A stretch of 60,000 bases of DNA from Takakia lepidozioides (Eukaryota > Streptophyta > Takakiopsida > Takakiales > Takakiaceae). Below, piece by piece: positions 21,401 through 31,934 of this stretch. The stretch's first letter is position 1. Each line of letters opens with the position of its first letter. Where the stretch lies: assembly GCA_030704615.1 (NCBI GenBank), contig CM060731.1, positions 28,026,001 through 28,086,000 of the forward strand, given 5' to 3'. The translations under genes and the position numbers were made by a program. Below the pieces are notes generated by a model that did no database searches, had not been told where the DNA came from, and saw only the letters and a list, made by a program, of their open reading frames with translations.

Positions 21401-22114
21401 ACACGTCGCCCCATCGGGCTCCCCAGGATCATCATCTTGGGCCGTCCGCTTTCGCTTCGGCTTGCCCGACCCCATGATGAGGCCAAGACCCAAGGACGAT
21501 GGTGACTGAAAACTCTAAGCTCTGATACAAAGTGTCGCGCAACCCCTCGGGTAGCTCCCATTCACGTCTTAGAACTCGCTTTGACTGCGCGCGCGCCTGA
21601 TCCCCCATACACTGGCCGCCGGGGCCAACTTGGAGCTTCGGACTGCTCCCCGGGACATAACGGTCCCCTTGCTTCTGCGCCAACAACCCTTCCCAAAAGG
21701 CTGCCGGCATGGGAGGCATCTCTTGGTTTGTCGGAGCTCTCAAGGATTCCTCGGGCTCCGACTCCTCGGATTCCTCCCGCTCTTGAGTGGCCTCGTTTCG
21801 GAAACATGCATCGCTTCCTCAAATGGCTGCCTCGGTGACACGTCGCCCCCATCGGGCTCACCAGGATCATCATCTTTTGGGCCGTTCCGCTTTCGCTTCG
21901 GCTTGCCCGACCCCATGATGAGGCCAATCCCAAGGACGATCGCGTACTGAACTCTAAGCTCTGATACCAAGTGTCGCGCACCTCCCTCGGTAAGCTCCCA
22001 TTCACGTCATAGATACTCGCTTTGATGCGCGCGCCTGACTCCCAACCTGGCCGCCGGGCCAACTTGGAGCTTCGGCTGCTCACCGGGACATAACGGTCCC
22101 CTTTCGCTTCCCAC
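21237..22114. repeat. 439-bp tandem duplication at gypsy-2 5' end
   Basis: The segment 21237-21675 is repeated at 21676-22114 with the same offset throughout: gag start at 21237/21676 and LTR start TGTCGCGCA at 21533/21972. The inner copy thus carries a 140-bp piece of LTR and a degraded primer site (gctctgatacaa). The two copies differ by many small indels. The outer copy is the functional-looking LTR and primer site. Confidence 0.85.
21958..21969 (-). promoter_or_regulatory. Gypsy-2 primer binding site (initiator Met tRNA)
   Basis: On the - strand this reads TGGTATCAGAGC, the standard plant initiator-Met tRNA primer site, two bases inside the 5' LTR. It fixes the element's orientation and the LTR edge. 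Confidence 0.93.
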
Positions 22115-22694
22115 TAAACCCTCCACCTATTCGGGACTAGTGGAATTCCCTTTGGTAGATGGCAGTCCGGAACAGCTCCCCACTCTTTGGTCGCTTTCCG
22201 GCTCGCTCGCTTACTCACTAGTTTTTGGTCACCAACGAGCTTGCACCGTTCTCGGGGTTACTACTCCCTATATATACTTCTGTAGCTGTCCGCGGGGGTT
22301 TCACAACCAGCTATGCCATTTTATGGCGAAACCACCACGAAAACCCTCAACTCCCGGTGATGAGTCGCGGTGAGTCTTGGCCCACTCATCACGGCCCCTA
22401 TGGACCGTGATGAGTCCCAAGACTCCCCACGACTCCCCACCACGGGTCTCCGCCCCATGGTGAGTCCTATGCCACCCCCACTAGGTCCCGCTAAGCTACC
22501 ACCACCCCTTGTGGAGCCACCCCCACCGCACCGATGTGGGGGCTCCACCTAGTGAGCGCCCGCCTCCTCCTTCAGTGCCTTGGGCACTCAAGGGTGCTTC
22601 AGCCCCCCCATACCTACCGCTGCCGCTGCCCCCACCACAGGGGCAGCCCCTCATGTGTCCCGACCCCCTGCCCTCAAAGCAAAGGGCCGCGACA
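21972..22694 (-). repeat. Gypsy-2 5' LTR
   Basis: 723 bp, the partner of 15371-16093, bounded outside by the target duplication ccgca (22695-22699) and inside by the primer site. The close match of the two LTRs points to a relatively recent insertion compared with the state of the coding region. Confidence 0.92.
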
Positions 22695-24354
22695 CCGCAA
22701 GCATAGAACTGGACATGTACTTATCCTGTTTGTCATTCCTTATGAATCTATGCGTCTTCACGTGAATTGCATACCAGTAGTGGCTTGTGAGTTCCCATAT
22801 GAGCCAATCGACTCTACCCCCTGTCATTTTGCCTTTCCCCATCCTTAGTCTTGCCTTCAAGTTTCCATGGTATGCCTCAGTGCTAGCATTTGTGTCTTGA
22901 CTGACATGCGGAACATGACGAGCTGCTGTACACCACATTGCTATTTTAGGACGTCATTCCTTATCAATATAGTCCAGAAATTCATGCCCATTTGGATATT
23001 TCTTTCTCATGCCTCGGAGCGTGGTTGCTACCCACGCAAGACCTTCTTTGGAATCGTTTGGTCCACCTCTACAGTATATGAGGTCTCCCATATCCTTCAG
23101 CAAGTTCGCGGCAGTGAGAGGATATTTGGTTTTCGCGCACGATTGCTTCATCCAAGCCCTTCGGACATGCCAAAGGCACAAGAAAATGAGCACTCCTTGA
23201 AAAAAAGCCCTGCAAAATACACATGCAATTTCTCCTCTTGATAGAAGAAGACCGATTTCGGGTTCTGGTCTTTCCACATGCGGACACTCTCCGCATCGTT
23301 GGCATGTTTTTTGAACGTTTGCCTTGCCCGTTTCTCGGCCAGGTTGCGCACATCCTGCTCCAACAAAAAATCGTCCCGTGTCCATGCATCCCCCAAAACG
23401 GTGCTGTTCATGGCGTGCTCTTTATGGTCCATCATGATTTGGGCGACTGACAGGCCTCGACACATACACTCCATGACCCATGCTTTCAATTCCTCGCTAA
23501 TATGTGGTACATAGGCGTGGCGAGTGTTCCTGAACTCAGCAGAATTCCCATGACAGACGTTCCCTTTCGCGTCTGTATGCTCCATGTTGTTGTAGTACGT
23601 GAGAACACAAATGTCGGGGGCGAGATAACATTGCTAGACCTTGAAACAACATTGACAACCACGCTTGTAAGACTCTCCATATTCCGATTTCTTTCTCCTT
23701 GGGCCTTGAGGGTGAGATGTTCCAACACCCACAAGAGGTCCTCCACGTTTTAGTTTGGGATCCTCCACTATCGCATTGTTGGTGCGCTTGTCATCTGGAC
23801 CGTAGCAGCATTGATACCTGGACATAAAAATCACAATCGATATCCATTGACTTCTGGAAGCATGAAATCACAGTACGTGGGTATGAAAAATGGCAATAGA
23901 CATGCAATCAGACTACAAAAGGACGATGAGGATGGTGCCCACATGATACTGTTCAGAAAACTGTTGGCTCTCGGCTCTTTTAGTATGTCGGGTTGTACTT
24001 TAGTATGGACATTCACCCAAAATCGAGTGGGGTAGTCCACCAAACTGTCGTCTCCAAGGATAAAGTCATCAACTCTATCCCACGGTATGCAGGTCTTCTG
24101 AACATTCACTTGCACACCCATATAACCATATTGCGTGTCTTTCTTCCAATGGAGGTCCTTCGTGTTGAAGGGTCCTGATTTTGGTGTTTGCAAATATTGT
24201 CGAAGAGGAGTATATAATCCAGCTTCCCGTTTTCAATATATCGTCGTCTTCTGCTTCCACGTCCATGCCCTGTACAGTACAGAGGACACGCTTCAGAACC
24301 TGCAAGAAACGCGCCGCAGTACACTGCACACGATGGACAACGTACAAGGAGCAT
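22695..24354 (-). pseudogene. SWIM zinc-finger (MULE-like) transposase, N-terminal and central part
   Basis: Frames on the - strand give a Cys-rich DNA-binding-like N-terminus (KRGCQCCFKV then CYLAPDICVLTYYNNMEH and GNVCHG). A basic/acidic middle follows, and then FLCLWHVRRAWMKQ and YPNGHEFLDYI, which resemble the MULE transposase core, and finally NASTEAYHGNLKARLR. The chain continues across gypsy-2 to the SWIM finger. Breaks: a TAG at about 23634 in place of an expected Gln, and a frame change at a run of seven T near 23200. An intron with acceptor near 23822 is plausible. The exact start is not known. Confidence 0.7.
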
Positions 24355-24439
24355 CAGTGCGCACGTTCGCGGCTGCTGACAAGTGGCAGACGGCAGGGAT
24401 AAGGTTTGAATCCATGCCCTAAAAATGAAGGGCTCAGAT

Positions 24440-24620
24440 GGGATTTACGAATGGACGGTCCAGATGCGGCATCATCAGCGGACTGCATGAAAGCGGACTC
24501 ATGGGTAGCGGACTGGCAGGGTGGACTGGCGGGGACTGCCACAGCGGACTGGCCGGCAGACTGGCGGTCTGGCGGACTGAGGGGAAGCGGACTCGTGGGT
24601 AGCGGACTGGGGGGGGGGCT
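24440..24620 (-). repeat. Subterminal GCGGACTGG repeat cluster (right)
   Basis: About ten copies of GCGGACTGG or a one-base variant occur within 180 bp, in the orientation opposite to the CCAGTCT cluster at 13860-14500. It lies just beyond the transposase start. It probably marks the right end of the SWIM transposon. The exact terminus was not found. Confidence 0.5.
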
Positions 24621-24819
24621 GCGGCAGGCGCGGCTAGGGGGGCCCGGGTGGGGAGCCGGGCGTCCGTGTGGGGCCCACCGATCAGCTCGAGCGTGCGGCA
24701 TAACGTCCCAACTTTGGTAAAATGAGAGGCCTTTTTTGGTGGTGCCAGCCCATTTTCATTCCGCCATATGGCGCTGGGTAGAATATACACAGGCAGCAGT
24801 GAGTCATGCTATTTTTTTA

Positions 24820-25075
24820 TTTTTATTTAAAAAAAAAAAGGGAAATACCTGGGAGCGACAGCTCACAAACTTTCAGGCCCCTTAATTACAGGTGTTTCCC
24901 TTTATATTCTACTGAGAGGAGTAAATAACCTCTTTCACAAAAACCACCGCCCAAGGGAAAGGGGAGAAGAACCTACAAACACGCCACACCTAACAATGTG
25001 TAGCAGGGTTTGATCCCAGAAGCACTTGGGCGACACTCAGTGCACTATCCAACTGAGATACTGACTGATGGTAAG
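24820..25075 (-). mobile_element. tRNA-derived SINE copy 1
   Basis: On the - strand it begins with a tRNA-like head: A-box-like ATCTCAGTTGGATAG and B-box-like GGGATCAAACCC. A body ends TGTGAGCTGTCGCTCCCAGG, and a T/A-rich tail lies at 24810-24840. The same plan is seen at 30880-31085. It is non-coding and would depend on LINE enzymes to move. A more diverged copy may lie at 25205-25400. Confidence 0.65.
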
Positions 25076-25962
25076 AAAAACTGAAACTTGAAAAACGGCT
25101 AACATGCCTCTTGGTTGATATATCATTTCCTTATATAGCCCACCTGGGACCGTAGTATCTTACTTTGCTAACTTACCTAGAGACTCCGTGGTGTTTTGTT
25201 TTTTGCAAGGAAAAGGAAACAGGCCCCTCAATCAGACCCATTAATTATCGCCATGAGGTGCCATACACAAAAGCTCATTGGCCACTGTGGAAGGGAAAAA
25301 GGAGAAGATAATACTACACACTAGGCCACAAGATTTGAACACAGTATCACCTGAATAGTACCTATGCACTCTCCAACTAAAAGCGTGTGTCTCTTAGTTA
25401 CGTTGGCTTTTGCCGGAATCTTTTGTCACTAAAAACCAAAAAACCGGCATGTAGGCGGCTTCGCGGTAGCTTTCCAGGTGGTGGGAAGTGTGAAGCATGG
25501 CCTACCTCTGGGGTACACTAACTAACTCCTTTGAGTCAATTAATTAGGAGTAAATGGAATATATTACATAAATTCGATTTTTATAATTATAATAAACAAT
25601 GGTGGCAGGACCTGCCACGCCGACTCTGAGTAGTGTCCGCGTGGAATCTGCCGCGTGATGTTGCGAGGTGGAGCATTCCAGGAGGGGAACTGTCGTCCCG
25701 ATAGAAGCAAAGTAGACGCAGCGAGGGTTGGTTTGCGTGAGGCTCTGCGGAGCTCGGGACGCCATAGCCGCATCCCTGGCCCTGCTAAGTGACCCCGGGA
25801 TGCTGTTGCGCGCACAGCGTTGGGGGGATTTATGTTGGGGTCTGCAGATGTATGAGATTTGTTGAGTTGGAAGAACAGAGAGGCAAAGAATTACGAGTGT
25901 AGAAGAGGGGGGGGAGCGGCTGGAGGAAGGTGAAGGTGAAGGCAGGGTTTGGTTGGCAGGCC

Positions 25963-28900
25963 ATGGCCGCCATTGGTAGCCTTCACTTTATACCCCCTTC
26001 GCAAACAGTTGCCTCTGACAGTTCAATTTCTCCTGGAGTCCCTCCCTCTGATCGGAATTCTTGCTTTCGACATTTGTTTTCCCTTCGCTCTCGCGTCCAT
26101 CCTCTTTCTTCGATCAAGAGTGTGAAAATTTGGGCGCAGAGGAGTTGTTCCAGCAGTACACGTCGTTGCAGCAGCCATAGCCATGGTGGGAGGAGCTTTT
26201 TGAAGGGGGAGCAGAACGTGTTTTTAATGCTTCAGAGGTTGGTGTGCATATGTAAGAGAGAGAGGCGACGACAGAGGAAGGTGTGCAGTTTCTGCGACAA
26301 AGGCTCAGAAAATGTCGATGCTCAGGTCAGTTGTGTCAGGTAGTTGTGAAATGGCAGGCAGATGATTGCGTGTTGAAGCGGTTTCGCACAAGAGAGTGTG
26401 TTTGTGGGAAATTTGAGAAAGGGGACAGTCGCTCGCTACTATGTGGTCCATTTGTTCCGAGCAATTTGGCCTTCACAGTGGAGTGTCTTCTATCGTAGAG
26501 TGATTAAACCAGTCAGGATCACTGTACATACACAAGGACATGCGGGAGATATAGGAGGGAGCGAGTGATTTTCTCTCTTTAAAAACAATTAAAATTAAGA
26601 TTAAAATTACACCGCATTATCATCGGCTGCATGTTGGACTAAATATAGCCCTGTGAAGCTTCAAGCAAGGGACAAGTATAGTCGTGTAAGTGGCCTTATG
26701 AGTGCAGGGTTTTCCTTTTTAAGAAGTCCCTGTACTTTGATGTTCCTTGGAATGGGACTTCCTTATCGAATTGGGTCGTTACTGGTTTTAATTCTGGCCC
26801 AGACATCAGTTTAACTGGCGTGTCATTATTCTTGCGCATATGACTTAGCAGTATCAGAACTTAAGAGTTAAAGGGTAACTTATACTTGATTGGACTGTTA
26901 GCGGAAGAAAGTTGTTGTACTCTTAAAATCGCATCTGGGTGGTGAAGATGAATTTTGATAAGAGGCTGAGGTATCTTGAGACTCTCAAACTCACAACTTT
27001 AGGTGCGGTGCATGGACTAGGGTATGTGAGGCGTCGTAGTCAAGGGGTAATTTTACTCACCGATGAGCTATATGATTTTCTCAAAATTTCTCTTTGGAAA
27101 GCCGGGCTGTGTTGATAGTTAGTATGATTGCAAAACAAAATTGATTAAATGAAGAAATAGTTGAGTGAAGTAGTACACCTGCTACTTGAAAGGGCTCCAT
27201 ATTCAGGAAGATAATTTTCCAAGCAGCTGTTGATTGCTGCTTGTTCTGTCCTCAGGCTTATTTGTCTCTTACAAGGTGTACTAATGAATGAGTAAAGCAA
27301 GAAAATTTGGCTTTACGCATTCCAGAGCTGGGATCATACACAAAATTGCTGGTGTTTTGAAGCCTGCTAGAACCATGCCTGTTTGGTGACGAAGGCCAGT
27401 TGAAGCTTTGGTGCCTACTCACCCTTTGATATGCTGAGCCCTTACTGGGAGATAATCACAAATCTGAACATGGCGTTATTGTTCTCACTAAACACGTGGG
27501 ATGTTCTTCATCCTCTTTCTTTTATAGTTCTATGGCCCAACACTACGGCAAACATCTTATGAATATAGTCTCTCTCGTAGTAGCAAACCATCAATGTTCT
27601 TACAGGGGCCAGTACATAGGGTGAATTTTTACCACACTAAAATATGGGAGTTGTTGAGTGGAGACAGGTTACATGTTTGAAATTGTTATGTAGCTCTTGA
27701 CAACAAATTTCAAATGGAGATTGTGGTATTGTACAAGGTTGGCAGGTTGACTTCTCAGGCATTGTGGGGGACGATTTCCTTGAGCAGTTAGGGTTAGTGA
27801 AGGGTACAAGGAAGGTGGTGAATCACGAGGAGAGGGGCAATGTGCTGCGGGCGTTAGATGGGCGGAGCTATAAGCTTTCTGCTGGGGGCTCGCTTTCAAA
27901 CACTCTTGTGGCACTTGCCAGGCTAGGTGTTAGGAACAGCCGGAGCCCATCTCTGGATGTGGCTATGACTGGCAGTGTTGGGAGTGACCCATTGGGTGAT
28001 TTTTACAGGTAAATTTGTCGTCTTGCTCTCCTTAGTGTGGCTCTTTGCTGTATTATTCTGTACTGACTGTCGTACTACCATCAGTGCTTTTGGGGATGCC
28101 ATTTATTTTCATATGCCAGATTGAGATCTGTCACATGTACAGAATAATTAGTTTGAGATTGTTGGAGATTTCAACTTGGCAGATGACGCTCAGGTCTCTC
28201 GAGATCTCAGCTTGGGTATGGTCTTGCAGGACAAAACTGCTGAGGGCAAATGTTCATTTCCTATCACAGCCAATTTTGGATGGTACTACTGGCACAGTTA
28301 TTGTACTCACCACGCCAGATGCTCAGCGCACCATGCTCTCTTACCAGGTGAGGCTCTGTATTGTGTGTCTGGATATTCTTGGGAATATAGCTGGGAGATG
28401 AGTGCTATTAGAAATTACATAACATTGGTGGAAGAATTTCAGTTTATCATTTGCTCCTGGGTTGGGGCTACTCCATATGCAAGGGCATCTTTAAAAGAGT
28501 GCATCAACTCTGCAAGGATTTGTTCCCACACTGGGGACCTCGGTTCCTGTGTGTTAAGCTGCTATTCAGCCTCTGCAATATCAGAATTTCCAAGTTTTTG
28601 GTCTGTCTATTTCTGTCTTCTCTTCATCTCGATGATGTACGCCTTTCAGCTCTAGACCCTTGGCAGGCTGTAATTCAACTTCCATTTCAAATGATAAGAG
28701 ATGAACAAAGCTGCAATTTCTTTAAGCGTTGATAGATTGTCTATGTCTATGGATAATGGAGAAATGAGAATCCAATGTGCAGATTTGAGCTCATATTCGA
28801 AGTATAATAACACCAGCTCATGTTGTCAGGGGATGTCATCAGTTGTGAACTTCGACCCAAACTTGGCTGGTGCTATAGCCAAGTCTAAAGTCCTGGTCGT

Positions 28901-29814
28901 AGAGGGCTATCTTTGGGAAATTCCTCAGACCATACAAGCCATAGCCCAAGCTTGTGAAGCTGCTCGTCGTCAAGGGGTACTGGTGGCCCTCACCGCCAGC
29001 GATGTCTCTTGTGTCACTCGTCATCGTCAACAGTTCTGGTATGTCGTAGTCTAATCTCTTATCTGTACAGTGTCTCATTTTTTGAAGTGACAGTATCTTG
29101 CTAGTTAGATGTAGGGTGATTCGTTGAACGAGTTTGTGTCTGAACTCACCGCAGTCATGCAATTTTGTGGCATGGACACTTATGCATGAGTTTCTTGAAG
29201 ATATTTTGCTCTGGATTCTATGGGACTCTAGTGACCTGTAAGTGGTACTCTGAATTTTCTGTCCATTCCTAAAGTTTAAAACTGATTCTTCTATTCCTCT
29301 ATGTTTTCAAGTTTGTATTTTTTGTTTTCCTGACAGGGATGTGATGCGTGAGAGCTCAGACATCCTCTTCACAAACAGTGATGAAGCAAGTGCTCTTTGT
29401 GGCTTCAGTGAGAGCACTAGCCCAGCGTCGGCGGCAAAACACTTGAGCCAATTTTGCCCACTAGTCTCTGTGACTGATGGAGCCCGGGGATCATTTATTG
29501 GCCTCAAAGGAGAAATTGTGTATATCCCACCTGCACCATGTGTTGCTGTGGATACATGCGGGGCGGGTGATGCATATGCTGCAGGTATACTATTCGGCTT
29601 GCTTCGAGGGGTTCCGGATATTAAAGGAATGGGAAATTTGGCTGCTAGGGTAGCTGCCATTGTGGTTGGCCAACAAGGCACACGACTGAGGGAGGAAGAT
29701 GCTTGGGAGTTGGCTGAATCAGTCACTTGTGCTTCGTCTCATTTCGAAAACCGCATTTTGGATCTGATGGGCGTGAACCTCAATGCTGAATCAGAGAGTA
29801 TCTCTAATGTCTGA
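25963..29814 (+). CDS. Plastid-targeted pfkB-family carbohydrate kinase (NARA5-like), five exons
   Basis: The exon model is 25963-26325, 27746-28008, 28230-28347, 28830-29038 and 29337-29814. All introns are GT-AG with matching phases, giving 476 residues. The start ATG sits in ggccATGGCC and opens a Ser/Arg-rich, acid-poor N-terminus of about 100 residues that looks like a chloroplast transit peptide. Exon 2 has DDFLEQLGLVKGTRKVV and LSAGGSLSNTLVALARLG (substrate-site region of pfkB kinases). Exon 3 has DGTTGTVIVLTTPDAQRTML. The last exon has the pfkB signature DTCGAGDAYAAG, with the catalytic Asp and anion hole. The family phosphorylates sugars or nucleosides using ATP. Length and targeting resemble the plastid protein NARA5, needed for photosynthetic gene expression, but the substrate is not evident. 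The junction of exon 1 and exon 2 across 1.4 kb is the least certain part. Confidence 0.85.
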
Positions 29815-30879
29815 TCAAAAGAAAGTAGGAGGAAGAGATGATGGAAGTTACACGGGACAAATTGATTGAGGAATGATACCATTTGTCCAGAATGGATAAA
29901 TCTTTCAAATGTGCCTGGGTCGCGGCCCAAAACCACAAGTGACTTTGATTCAGTATTATGGTGGATCATCAAAATTGGTAGGTGCTAGATCGACCAACAA
30001 TTCTATGATGGACATTTAAGATTTATCAGCCACATTGCTTAATGTTATAGATGCAGATGCAGATAGCACATTGGCAACCTCTGTGGGACAGTGTCACATG
30101 AAGGCCTAGTCCATTTGTCTCACTTGAACAACAACATTTATTTTGTGTTCCCAGGGCACAAAGGGAATTACAGTTGGAGTCATTTCTTTGATCTCTTTGC
30201 AAAAATGTTGAAGTTCTAGACACCCGCTTTTGAGTTCCTGTATGAGAAAGAGAAACTTAAGAGTTAAATTGCCCAGTTCATTTAGGGAGCACCAAAATAT
30301 TGTGTCAGCCTAACTAAGGAGATGAACGTGAGGACTAAATTTCATGAATGGATTCATTTCCTATATGTTTTCAGCTTCCAAGTGCTTGTTCTGTCTTGGA
30401 CAAAAACATACTAGTCACTCCCATGCCTATCCCTAGTGCTTAAGATCATGCTGAAGCTGAGTGTTCTCACAAGCTTTCATGTCCAGGGATAAGTTCACAA
30501 GGAACAGGCATACAGCTCCACACACAGCCTAGAATGTGTCTTAGAGAGTGATTATGCTCTGCTACCAAACATTGTGCATGTTCAATTTTAAAACCCAAGA
30601 AACCACCCAATGTGCCAAGTAGAACCTGCCATTCCACACAAATCCGAACAGTTGCCAAGCAAACCGTGTGATCTGTTCACTCTGAGCAAACTCAGACTTT
30701 GCACACAGTCTCTCCACTTTCAACTCTATTTTCCATCCCCGGAATTTATTCAAAATATTGCAATCACCACAAAAATATACTGAGTGCATCACCGATTACA
30801 ATACATCTGTTGCAATTCCATCCAGATTCATTTATTTCAATACCTCCCATCTTCCAGGCTTCCATTTTTGTTTGATTTT
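29815..30879. other. Intergenic spacer after pfkB gene
   Basis: No gene, repeat or RNA was recognised. Only short frames in random phases occur. The 3' UTR and polyadenylation signals of the pfkB gene should lie in its first few hundred bases. Confidence 0.5.
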
Positions 30880-31085
30880 AAGAAGAGAAACACCCGGGAG
30901 CAACCGCTCACAAATCAGGCCAGGCTTAATGAACCTTGCCATGACGCACCGAGCAGAAGGCTCATGGGAAACCCCCACACAAGGGAAGGAAGAAGAGTAT
31001 ACCACACCCAACAAGGTAGGAGGATTTGAACCCCGAATCACCTAGGTGGCACTCAACGCACTATCCAGCTGAGCTACCGACTGGT
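30880..31085 (-). mobile_element. tRNA-derived SINE copy 2
   Basis: The - strand starts GTCGGTAGCTCAGCTGGATAG (A box), followed at normal tRNA distance by GGGGTTCAAATCC (B box, 31022-31034). A body then ends in TTGTGAGCGGTTGCTCCCGG. It matches the plan and the end of the copy at 24820-25075. The two Pol III boxes are well preserved, so this copy is younger or better conserved than the first. Confidence 0.75.
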
Positions 31086-31934
31086 GGTCTTATTCTCCTC
31101 ATGATCTTCCAAAAATTGTAATATATGAAATGATAGAACAGAAGAACTCAATGAAACCAAACAGGTCCCAATGGAAAACTACATTTACACAGAAAATAAT
31201 AACCTCACAAGGGGAAAAAACACTCACCCTCCCAATTGCTTGACCCTTCTTCACCCATACACCACCACTCTCCTCTCTCATCAACTGCACTCCCCACACC
31301 ATAGAATGGCCCACAAGCTACTAAACCATACACTCTTAAATGCTGGAGAAATTGAGTTAATTACTCAAATTAGGACAGTATGGTGGGTTGATACAAAAGG
31401 CTTGCATATCCTACCAGAAAGCATGATATCCTATCCAGCATCTTAGTGTAGCCGTGTGTTTGGCCACCCCACTGGCAGGTGTGTGGTGAGGAAGGGAGAG
31501 AAAGAGAAGAAACGGAGTCAGATACAACGGTGACCAGAATCTCATCTGAAACATGCAGTTTGTTGCAATCCAAAAATAAGCTATGCACAAATGTCCTTGT
31601 GAACTGAGATTGGTAGAAAATCGAATTGGTAGCCCATCAATAATGTTCAAATTGGCACCTGAATGCGTCGGGCCAACACAAAAAGGCCTCTCCCTTCTTT
31701 GCACAGAATAGAATGTGCCAGCCGGCAACGGAACAGTTCCATCAAGCTTCCAAGTATATCCTTCCTGTATTTGGAGATTAACTTTTATGAAAATCATCAT
31801 TGTGTGAAGTCAAAGTTGTCCTGTTTATTGAATTGGCGAGAAAGCTCACCCGATTAGAGCTTTCATCATCTTCTACGTAAAACATTCCAAGACCTTGGCA
31901 CAGTCCCACGATGAATCCCCATAGACCAATTCCT

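Larger units (their letters stand above)
15371..22694 (-). mobile_element. Chromovirus-type Ty3/gypsy retrotransposon (gypsy-2)
   Basis: Complete outline: 723-bp LTRs at 15371-16093 and 21972-22694 (TGTCGCG...CGCGACA), perfect 5-bp target duplication ccgca (15366-15370 and 22695-22699), a primer site complementary to initiator-Met tRNA at 21958-21969 and a polypurine tract next to the 3' LTR (16094-16103 on the - strand). Gag, RT, integrase and a chromodomain are recognisable on the - strand but broken into many short frames. It is inserted in the SWIM transposase gene on the same strand. Confidence 0.92.

Noticed and set aside
21562-22083. 173-codon - strand frame near gypsy-2
   Set aside because: It is LTR sequence running into the duplicated gag start; its N-terminus is identical to the frame in the other LTR.
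22954-23385. Candidate gene for a separate zinc protein
   Set aside because: The frame is the out-of-phase continuation of the SWIM transposase after a T-run frameshift, not an independent gene.
24354-24790. Overlapping - strand frames rich in Pro and Ala
   Set aside because: They arise from the GCGGACTGG repeat cluster and high GC content; no conserved motif.
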